NCBI GenBank assembly: GCA_016763335.1
Contig: JAESUD010000209.1
Location: 1 to 8,904, forward strand
From: Emcibacteraceae bacterium
GTDB taxonomy: Bacteria > Pseudomonadota > Alphaproteobacteria > Sphingomonadales > Emcibacteraceae
DNA length: 8,904 bases
Direction: 5' to 3'
Shown here: positions 1-6,378 of the stretch, piece after piece
Layout: the number at the start of each line of letters is the position of its first letter
How positions within the stretch are numbered: position 1 is the first letter of the stretch
Notes under the pieces: model-generated
Told to the model about the DNA's origin: nothing
Seen by the model: only the letters and a program-made list of their open reading frames with translations
Databases searched by the model: none
Translations under genes and position numbers: made by a program

Positions 1-1218
1 GTCCTGTGCTTCATCGATCAGGATATGGTCAATCCCCTCGTCCAGTTTATAAAGTATCCAACTGGCGCTGACATTCTCAAACAGGAAACTTACTTTTGAA
101 ATTAAATCATCATAATCAACCACATTACGGTTATTTTTGCGCTTTTTATAGGTATTGATCAGCTCAAACCCCATGCGAAGAATGGCACAGGTATTTTCAA
201 ATAATGTAAAAGCCCGCAGACGTTCATTTATGAACATCACCCGTTCCGCTTCCATAAATAAAATATCAACTTCATTAGGGTGTCCGTCGCCAAGTTTTTT
301 TGTCATTAATCTTGCACGAAGTTCAAATTTTCCCGTTAAAAATATTTGCATATAATCTTCGAGTCTCTTAGGCCTGCCCTCTATATCGCCAAGCCAAGAT
401 AAAATATCTTCCCCTCGCTTAACATCTGTAGTTGAACCATCAAGCAAGACTTTGGCTGCTTGCGATAATTCGCTATGATCAAAATGATTATTATGGCAAG
501 CAGCATCAATAATGGTCTTGCGGCTGTCAGTTTTTAGAAAACCTAACAATGTTTTTAACGACGAAACGACCTGAGAAAAATTTGATGAATTTCGCACAAA
601 TAATTGCTCAAGCCCGCCTCGTTCATTACTGAGGCTTTTCATTAATTTCGTAAATGTATCTTCTGCAAGTATGCTTGATAGATAGTTTAACGCTTTCGAT
701 AATTGATCATTTGTCCCGTCATCAATATCTTGTAACATTTTATCCTGAGAATGCCTTAGATGCTCATTGATTGTAATATCGTCCAGCAGATCAAAATTCG
801 GTGATACTTTGGCTTCAATGGGAAAACGCCCGAGTAGTGATTGACAAAATGAATGAATGGTTTGAATTTTTAATCCGCCCGGCACATCAAGCACCTGAGC
901 AAATAATTTGCGAGCAAGTACCATTTGACTATCTGTTGGTGATGTCCCGAGCACAATATTCAGTTCATTATAAAGCTCATCATCGGTGCGAGATATCCAA
1001 CCAGACAAGCGCTTATTAACCCGGATGGCCATTTCCGCAGCGGCATTATTGGTATAGGTAAGACACAAAATTTTATTAGGCCGACTTCCTGCCAACATTA
1101 ACCGTAAAACCCTGTTTGACAGAACAAATGTTTTGCCGGTTCCGGCAGACGCACCAACCCACACCGATGCTTTCGGGTCCGATGCCATTAATTGTTCAGG
1201 GGTTTGCTTCTCCATCAT
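1..1218 (-). CDS. addA: AddA, double-strand break repair helicase-nuclease subunit (N-terminal part, cut by the window edge)
   Basis: This is the N-terminal 406 codons of AddA, the UvrD/Rep-type (SF1) helicase subunit of the AddAB complex, which unwinds and resects double-strand breaks for RecA loading. The frame is open without interruption from the start to base 1. Visible motifs are Walker A GASAGTGKT (residues 22-30, catalytic Lys29), the motif Ia region LTYTNNAAAEM (53-63), TIHSFC (120-125) and the Walker B box IDEAQD at the very end (401-406). The later helicase motifs and the C-terminal nuclease domain lie beyond the left edge; family members are usually about 1,150 residues. I chose ATG at 1218 because it overlaps the addB stop as ATGA and has GGGG about 7 nt upstream. 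ATG at 1215 (TGATG) and ATG at 1230 are in-frame alternatives. The identification is secure; the exact start is not. Confidence 0.95.
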   Translation of the reverse strand, partial: MMEKQTPEQLMASDPKASVWVGASAGTGKTFVLSNRVLRLMLAGSRPNKILCLTYTNNAAAEMAIRVNKRLSGWISRTDDELYNELNIVLGTSPTDSQMVLARKLFAQVLDVPGGLKIQTIHSFCQSLLGRFPIEAKVSPNFDLLDDITINEHLRHSQDKMLQDIDDGTNDQLSKALNYLSSILAEDTFTKLMKSLSNERGGLEQLFVRNSSNFSQVVSSLKTLLGFLKTDSRKTIIDAACHNNHFDHSELSQAAKVLLDGSTTDVKRGEDILSWLGDIEGRPKRLEDYMQIFLTGKFELRARLMTKKLGDGHPNEVDILFMEAERVMFINERLRAFTLFENTCAILRMGFELINTYKKRKNNRNVVDYDDLISKVSFLFENVSASWILYKLDEGIDHILIDEAQD

Positions 1219-2363
1219 TCGTCGCCCCATTCTTTTGTACGGGCCAAATGATCGAACTCACCATACCCCGTAAAATCAGGACTAGGTTTATTTAAATATG
1301 GTGTCTCTGGCAAATCAAAGGTCGTGACAAGCTTGATCAAACCTTCATAAGCTTTATCCGCCTCTGCCGTTACATCAAATTTCTTTGCCTCATTAAAAAA
1401 AGTTATTGTTCCTGGCTTTTCGCCGCCCGATAATTTCCAGTATGATAACTCGTTGACAATTGATGACGGAAGCAGTGAAAACCCGCCCTTGATGGCAATA
1501 ACCGCTTCAAGCGGCAGTTGCGGTGCATATCCCGCCTTTAACGCCCTGAGCGTTGGCGGCTGTCCGGTCTTATAATCAATAATACTAAGGGTGCCATCTG
1601 AAAACTGGTCAATACGGTCGACACGCGCACTTAATTTAAATTTTCCACCCGGCAAATCAAAGTCAATTTCGCCCTTGGTTTCTGTGGCCACGGTTTTTAT
1701 AGTTTGCCTGCGCACGCGTTCCTCGGCGATGAACCATTTGGCAATCTGTTTGAAACGGGGCCACCAAAATGCCCTGACTGTTGGTTTATCAATGGCCTCT
1801 TTAAAATATTTTTCCCCTATCTTAATAAGGATTGTTTCTGCATCATCCGGCATATGGTCATGATAATCAGTCATAAACTCTTCAAGAATATCATGGATCA
1901 TAATACCTTTATCAATGGCCCCGGGGTCCTGATCAAGATCATCAATTTTCTTAAGGCGCAATATTTTATTGGCGTAAAGACTATAAGGGTCCTGCATCCA
2001 AAGTTGAATTCTGGTGACTGACAGATCGCGAGGCCTTGCTGAAACCGGCGGGGTTGGTTTCGGCGGATCAATTTCAATTCTTTTTTGCGGATAATCTAGC
2101 TTTTGATGCCATTCAAGCCATTTTTCGCTTTCTACTGTATGATGATCATCGCCAATTATCGCATGCAACCTGCCGAGCCAACGGGATTTCACCGTTGGTG
2201 TACCATCATTTTTTTCCGACCTGGTAATCACAACATTTTTTGCCGATGCCGTCTGAACAAAGTCATGGGCGCTTAAGCCTATTTTTTGCTCAAGACCGGG
2301 AAGGCCAAAATCTTTTCTCATTGGGCGGCTCATCCACGGGTCGGCGGATGCTCCGGCGGCCAT
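1215..2363 (-). CDS. addB: AddB C-terminal part: RecB-family nuclease domain, separated from its N-terminal part by a frameshift
   Basis: This is the downstream portion of AddB. It opens with the conserved segment ADPWMSRPMR (residues 7-16), which in intact alphaproteobacterial AddB directly follows the LNEG-WPPE segment found in the other frame. The RecB/AddB-type PD-(D/E)XK nuclease core looks complete: G153/H157/E161 in KGIMIHDILEEF, the acidic VDRID (248-252), IIDYKTG (261-267, Asp263 and Lys265), and a Gln-containing PQLPLEA (281-287). The protein has no cysteine, so it lacks the C-terminal Fe-S staple known from Bacillus AddB. The ATG at 2363 is merely the first one in this frame and falls inside the conserved NEGIW coding region, so it is probably not a native start. 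Real translation would require a corrected frame or reinitiation. The stop overlaps the addA start, as expected for an addBA pair. Confidence 0.9.
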   Translation of the reverse strand: MAAGASADPWMSRPMRKDFGLPGLEQKIGLSAHDFVQTASAKNVVITRSEKNDGTPTVKSRWLGRLHAIIGDDHHTVESEKWLEWHQKLDYPQKRIEIDPPKPTPPVSARPRDLSVTRIQLWMQDPYSLYANKILRLKKIDDLDQDPGAIDKGIMIHDILEEFMTDYHDHMPDDAETILIKIGEKYFKEAIDKPTVRAFWWPRFKQIAKWFIAEERVRRQTIKTVATETKGEIDFDLPGGKFKLSARVDRIDQFSDGTLSIIDYKTGQPPTLRALKAGYAPQLPLEAVIAIKGGFSLLPSSIVNELSYWKLSGGEKPGTITFFNEAKKFDVTAEADKAYEGLIKLVTTFDLPETPYLNKPSPDFTGYGEFDHLARTKEWGDE

Positions 2364-4165
2364 ATCCCTTCGTTAAGACCAGACAAAATCATTAAATCTG
2401 CATGTTGAAGCCGTGCTTCAAGCGGCCCCCATATATTTAAGCGCGGATGTTGACCATATTTTTTTCTTACCGTAACACTGCTCATGAATTGTTCAAACAG
2501 TGCCGCATATTGATCCGGGGTAAAATTCCTTAAATAAGGTGCTGCATCTAATAACTCTTCAATGAGCTTTGCCGCCTCTTCACCGGCATCCCCTCGCCAT
2601 AACAGCTTGTCACCCGGCATTTTATCCGTCGCAGCTAGCTTCTCGGCCATTTCCACATGAGCCAGAAGCATTTCAGCGAAACTGACATTGTCACGTTCAA
2701 AAAGTTCATCAAACGGAGCAATTATATCCCGAAACTCTATCCACCAATTTGTAAGCTCATCATCCACAGAACTTTCATGTTTAAGAAGCAGATCAATTCC
2801 CATTAGCCCCGGTGCGGGTCTTACACCTCTCAAACAAAAACGCTCAAAATTCCTTACTTTGGAGCGAAAATCACCAACATTCCATCCTGCCGCCATTAAT
2901 GGATGCTTCATCGCACTCATCAACGAAACCGGGGACATTTTTTCAGAAACCATCTCCGCAAGAAGTCGTAAATATATTCCCGGCGCTGTATTAAAAAGCG
3001 GCGTACCCGCACTATCGTCAATATCAATATCCCAGCGTCTTAGCTCACCCGAGACCTGCCGGGCTAACATTCTGTCCGGGGTCACTAGGGCCGCTGTCTT
3101 GCCCGGCGTTTGAAGTTGTTCCCGCATCATCAGGGCGATTATGCCTGCCTCTTCGCGGATGCCGGGGGTAACAATTTGTTTAATGTCATTCATGGCGTTA
3201 ATTGGCTGCCATTTAAGATCACGCCATAAATGGGTCATCTCCGCCGGACGCATCATTTCACGAAATAATTTGGTTTTTATGTGCTCTTCGTCTTTAGTAC
3301 CCGACCAGCTATCCACCTCAATCCTATCCGCGCCAATCACCTCTAATAAATATTTCATGGTCGATTGCGGATGGGTATCTTCAATCGCTTCCCAGCTTTC
3401 ATCATCAAGCAATTGATCAAGTCCCGGTAAAATCACCATGCCCTTTGGCAATCTGGTGATAACTTCGAGTAGCGCTGATGTCGCCTTAACAGAACCGGTT
3501 GATCCGGCGGCAATAATGGGAAACTCCGGCGGGTTTTCCAGCCACGTTTGCCGCAAAGCATATAAAAGGTTGTTTCGCCGAACGGCACTGTCCATAAAGC
3601 CAGTGCTTTCTAATATATCTGGCCAATGTTCCGTTAATATTTTTAAAAATTTCAGTGTTTCTTGCCAGTGAATGGCATATTCTTCCGGTACAATATCTGC
3701 CAAGTCATCAAAACTAACACCTTCCGTCTGAACCTGATCAAGCAAGCCCCCCAGAGCTTCTGCAAGCACGGCCGATCCTGCACTCATCGGCACATCTTCA
3801 GAGCTTTTTTCGTACCAAGAATGGATAATATTCATCAACAGCATTTGCCGCACATAACTCGGCACTGCCGGCTTGACACCAAGATCATCATAGAGTGCCC
3901 CCGCCCCCATAATCAGCCCATCCTCATCAACATCACCAATTGGTTGCATGTTGGGTAAAATAATAGAGCGACCATTTGTGTGGCGTAAGAAAGCGTCACG
4001 AAGTGAACGAACAGCCCGGCGGTTCGGCAATAAAATAAGCACTTCACTTAAGGCAAGCGGGTTTTCGCCGTAACGCTGCAAAATACCGCTGGCCAGCACA
4101 TCGACAAACGATAGATGCGCGGGAATATTATAAAGTTCGGGATTTTTCCCAAGGCGTCTTGGCAT
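2330..4165 (-). CDS. addB: AddB N-terminal part: helicase-like region, prematurely ended by a frameshift
   Basis: This is the first 611 codons of AddB, partner of AddA in double-strand break resection. The start matches alphaproteobacterial AddB: a degenerate N-terminus, then LLPNRRAVRSLRDAFL (residues 45-60) and IGDVDED (76-82). No Walker A P-loop is present, which fits AddB proteins that serve as an inactive, scaffold-like helicase fold. Near the end it carries LSGLNEGIWPPE (594-605), after which the frame departs from the family (HPPTRG) and stops. The expected continuation, ADPWMSRPMR, is in the -1 frame. Restoring one base gives a continuous protein of about 983 residues, close to the usual size of roughly 1,000. 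The ATG overlaps the amgK-murU stop as TAATG and is preceded by a strong ribosome binding site. The break is either a true mutation or a sequencing/assembly error; the sequence cannot decide which. Confidence 0.92.
   Translation of the reverse strand: MPRRLGKNPELYNIPAHLSFVDVLASGILQRYGENPLALSEVLILLPNRRAVRSLRDAFLRHTNGRSIILPNMQPIGDVDEDGLIMGAGALYDDLGVKPAVPSYVRQMLLMNIIHSWYEKSSEDVPMSAGSAVLAEALGGLLDQVQTEGVSFDDLADIVPEEYAIHWQETLKFLKILTEHWPDILESTGFMDSAVRRNNLLYALRQTWLENPPEFPIIAAGSTGSVKATSALLEVITRLPKGMVILPGLDQLLDDESWEAIEDTHPQSTMKYLLEVIGADRIEVDSWSGTKDEEHIKTKLFREMMRPAEMTHLWRDLKWQPINAMNDIKQIVTPGIREEAGIIALMMREQLQTPGKTAALVTPDRMLARQVSGELRRWDIDIDDSAGTPLFNTAPGIYLRLLAEMVSEKMSPVSLMSAMKHPLMAAGWNVGDFRSKVRNFERFCLRGVRPAPGLMGIDLLLKHESSVDDELTNWWIEFRDIIAPFDELFERDNVSFAEMLLAHVEMAEKLAATDKMPGDKLLWRGDAGEEAAKLIEELLDAAPYLRNFTPDQYAALFEQFMSSVTVRKKYGQHPRLNIWGPLEARLQHADLMILSGLNEGIWPPEHPPTRG
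2346..2356 (-). other. addB: Frameshift site in addB (apparent one-base deletion)
   Basis: On the coding strand the bases read CCG CCG GAG CAT CCG and run to a TGA at 2332-2330. Adding one G after GAG gives P-P-E-A-S-A-D-P-W, which restores the family spacing between WPPE and DPWMSRPMR. The missing base therefore maps at or next to 2351. Both sides of the break are well-conserved AddB sequence, so the position is well constrained. No canonical X-XXY-YYZ slippery heptamer is visible here. Confidence 0.88.
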
Positions 4166-5883
4166 TACTCCCCCTTAAGAAGTTGCTCCGTTTGAATAAC
4201 AGATTCGGGCGTGCCTACATGATACCATGATCCCTCGTGAAGCAAACCATATAAACGGCCTTTTGCAGCAACTTGTTTAAATATTTTTCTTAAGGAAAAA
4301 ATATTCTCAGAAATATTGTCAAAACACTCAGGACGAATGATTAAAATGCCACCATATAAATAATCGCTCAGCTCATCATCACCACGGAACTTCAATTGAC
4401 CCGCTTCATTCATATGAAAGTCACCCGGCCCATCGTGACCAAACGCCTCGTCGCGCTTAATCAATAGCATTACAATATCCATATCGTCGCGCCACTCAGT
4501 GGCCAATCGTCCCAATGTATCCTGCTTGTCACTCGACCAAATCATATCAGAATTTAATATATAAAATGGGTCACTACCAAGCTTACCAAGCGCCTTTTTT
4601 ACCCCACCACCGCTGTCGAGTAATTCATCCGTTTCATCAGACAGCGTTATCATAGGGCGCCAATCTAGCCGGTTTTCGACATAACTCTCTATCTGGTCCG
4701 CAAAATGATGTTTATTTATTACCGCATTTTTAACGCCCGCCCCAGCAAGGGCATCAAGCGTATAACTGAGCATTTCTTTTCCAGCTATTTTAATGAGAGG
4801 CTTAGGAATATTATCGGTTAGCGGTTTCATTCTCTTACCAAGCCCCGCAGCAAGTATCATTGCATGATGCGGCCCGGTTCCTATTGGCGCAAGCGCAACA
4901 TCACGTTTATCCGGAACTTCATTATCCAGCCATTTTTTAATCTCGCCAAGCGTTAGATGCTGAAGGCAGCGTTCAAGAAGTCCCCAGACACGCGGTATTA
5001 GTTTAAGGTAGTTATCTTTACCATCACGATGGAACAGTCTGGCAAAAATACCGATAATTTTAATGTTCCTCTGGGCACCAAGGATCGCGTAATGTTCACG
5101 AAATAACGTTTCATCGCGCTGAAGGTTATTGGTAAAATATCTTATCATTTCATCTTCTATTTCAGGATCAACATCACGTCTCGCATCCTGCAATAATGAA
5201 ACAAGATCATAAGCACTATGACCAATAACCGCATCTTGAAAATCAAGTTGGCCGATTTTCTCTCCCGGCAGATCAAGCAGGTTTTCTGCATGATAATCTC
5301 GTAGCACCAGGCATTCATTCGCCGAGCTTACCTTGATCAAAACATCTCGCCACAAATCAATGAATTCTGTTCTTTTAACAAAAGAAAGTTTTTTGCCGGT
5401 AAGTGCCGGATAGTACCAATCGCTAAAAAGCAATATATCAGACAACAACATATCCATATCATTCTGACATAAAATATGATCACCATCACCATGTGGCAAT
5501 TTGCGAGGAGGTTTAATGCTATTGATTTTCAAGAGTTCATCAACAGCACCCAAGTATAATTTTCTTTCTTTTTGAGGGTCAACATCAAGAACCCTTTTAA
5601 AAAGGTCATCACCGTGGTCTTGAATTAATAACAAACCCCGATCAAAATCTTTGGCAAAAATTTGAGGGGCATTAAGGCCGCATTTGATAAGATATTCGGC
5701 AATTGCCACAAAGGGTCTGGTATCCTCAAATTCCGGCGGCGCGTCCATCAATACGGCTTTTTTATCCCCTAATGTGATACGGTCATATCTTCTGAATGAT
5801 GCATCACCTGCAAGTGGCGTTATTGTCGCCGCACCCCACCCGATTTTCTCTAAAAATATTTTTATATGTTCTTTTCTAGTCAT
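4165..5883 (-). CDS. AmgK-MurU fusion: N-acetylmuramate/N-acetylglucosamine anomeric kinase fused to MurNAc-1-phosphate uridylyltransferase
   Basis: This 572-residue protein joins two cytoplasmic enzymes of the anhydro-MurNAc recycling route that bypasses de novo (fosfomycin-sensitive) UDP-MurNAc synthesis. Residues 1 to about 325 are an aminoglycoside-phosphotransferase-like sugar kinase: GDASFRRYDR (26-35), the catalytic-loop equivalent LRDYHAENL (194-202, Asp196 and Asn201) and the metal-site LDFQDA (213-218, Asp214). Residues about 338-572 are a GT-A nucleotidyltransferase: LAAGLGKRMKPLT (344-356) with PKPL (360-363), LDSGGGVKKAL (422-432), LNSDMIW (443-449, Asp446 a likely metal ligand) and WYHVGTPES (553-561). 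The linker around 322-338 has no stop. In Pseudomonas putida AmgK and MurU are separate proteins encoded by neighbouring genes. Each half is of normal length here, so the fusion is a simple end-to-end join. ATG at 5883 lies 1 nt after the tsaE stop. The domain functions are inferred from family resemblance and context. Confidence 0.9.
   Translation of the reverse strand: MTRKEHIKIFLEKIGWGAATITPLAGDASFRRYDRITLGDKKAVLMDAPPEFEDTRPFVAIAEYLIKCGLNAPQIFAKDFDRGLLLIQDHGDDLFKRVLDVDPQKERKLYLGAVDELLKINSIKPPRKLPHGDGDHILCQNDMDMLLSDILLFSDWYYPALTGKKLSFVKRTEFIDLWRDVLIKVSSANECLVLRDYHAENLLDLPGEKIGQLDFQDAVIGHSAYDLVSLLQDARRDVDPEIEDEMIRYFTNNLQRDETLFREHYAILGAQRNIKIIGIFARLFHRDGKDNYLKLIPRVWGLLERCLQHLTLGEIKKWLDNEVPDKRDVALAPIGTGPHHAMILAAGLGKRMKPLTDNIPKPLIKIAGKEMLSYTLDALAGAGVKNAVINKHHFADQIESYVENRLDWRPMITLSDETDELLDSGGGVKKALGKLGSDPFYILNSDMIWSSDKQDTLGRLATEWRDDMDIVMLLIKRDEAFGHDGPGDFHMNEAGQLKFRGDDELSDYLYGGILIIRPECFDNISENIFSLRKIFKQVAAKGRLYGLLHEGSWYHVGTPESVIQTEQLLKGE
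4168..4176 (-). promoter_or_regulatory. Strong ribosome binding site for addB
   Basis: The coding strand reads AAGGGGGAG immediately before TA-ATG, inside the last codons of amgK-murU (Leu-Lys-Gly-Glu-stop). It is the clearest Shine-Dalgarno sequence in the window and supports ATG at 4165 as the addB start. With the TAATG stop/start overlap it suggests translational coupling. Confidence 0.75.
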
Positions 5884-5884
5884 A

Positions 5885-6361
5885 TTAAAGCTCTAACCCT
5901 TTGAGCCTGTCCTGCCAATATTTACTACCATTAAATGCAATATTTCTTGATCCTTCAGTTTCACCAATTGATAAATTTATTTCAAGATGTTCTTCAGGCA
6001 AATACCGACCCATTTTATCCGGCCATTCAATAAGGGTGATTGCAGTATCAAACCCATCTTCAATACCTAATTCAAAAACATCTTCCGCTTTTTCAATTCG
6101 GTAAAGGTCAATGTGCCAAACGGCTGGAATTTCAAGATCGTTGACAGATGGCTCATAAGTCTGCACAAGATTAAAAGTTGGGCTAGGAACGTCTTCATCG
6201 TACCCCAAAGAGTGAATTATTGCCCGGCAAAATTCCGTTTTTCCCGCACCGAGTTCACCATTAAGCGCTACAATATCTCCCGTTTTAAGTAAACATGCCA
6301 ACTTGCCCGCCAAAAGTATGCTCTTTGACAAATCATCAAGATAGAAGTCTTTTATTTTCAT
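5885..6361 (-). CDS. tsaE: TsaE, ATPase for tRNA threonylcarbamoyladenosine (t6A) biosynthesis
   Basis: TsaE is the small P-loop ATPase that, with TsaB, TsaD and TsaC, makes the universal t6A37 modification on ANN-decoding tRNAs. The 158-residue length is typical of the family. Motifs are Walker A GELGAGKT (residues 35-42, Lys41), the family signature PSPTFNLVQTYE (59-70), HIDLYRI (83-89, with the conserved Asp85 and Tyr87) and the IEWPDK segment (111-116, Glu112-Trp113). It sits between divL and amgK-murU, a common alphaproteobacterial arrangement. The start at ATG 6361 is supported by protein length, although no clear Shine-Dalgarno sequence precedes it. A six-codon frame starting directly after the divL stop overlaps this start (see findings). 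It is likely co-transcribed and partly dependent on translation from upstream. Confidence 0.96.
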   Translation of the reverse strand: MKIKDFYLDDLSKSILLAGKLACLLKTGDIVALNGELGAGKTEFCRAIIHSLGYDEDVPSPTFNLVQTYEPSVNDLEIPAVWHIDLYRIEKAEDVFELGIEDGFDTAITLIEWPDKMGRYLPEEHLEINLSIGETEGSRNIAFNGSKYWQDRLKGLEL

Positions 6362-6378
6362 ATAGGTAACTGGTTCAT

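Noticed and set aside
801..1019. 72-residue plus-strand open frame
   Set aside because: It is antisense to the well-conserved AddA helicase region (TIHSFC and neighbouring motifs), so it is a shadow frame.
2340..2375. Programmed -1 ribosomal frameshift in addB
   Set aside because: There is no canonical slippery heptamer and no obvious downstream hairpin, and AddB is not known to use recoding. A simple one-base deletion or sequence error explains it better.
2355..2376. Dedicated start (AAGGG before ATG 2363) for a separate nuclease subunit
   Set aside because: The AAGGG-AT-ATG string is simply the codons of the conserved NEGIW motif, and the spacing of 2 nt is too short for a good ribosome binding site. 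Reinitiation remains possible but is not supported.
2688..3113. 141-residue open frame on the plus strand
   Set aside because: It lies wholly antisense to conserved addB coding sequence and shows no recognisable family motif. The same applies to the other plus-strand frames across the window.
4840..4875. Internal start that would give a separate MurU from ATG in HAMILAAG
   Set aside because: It would begin directly at the first beta strand, no convincing Shine-Dalgarno sequence precedes it, and there is no stop between the domains. A fusion is the simpler reading.
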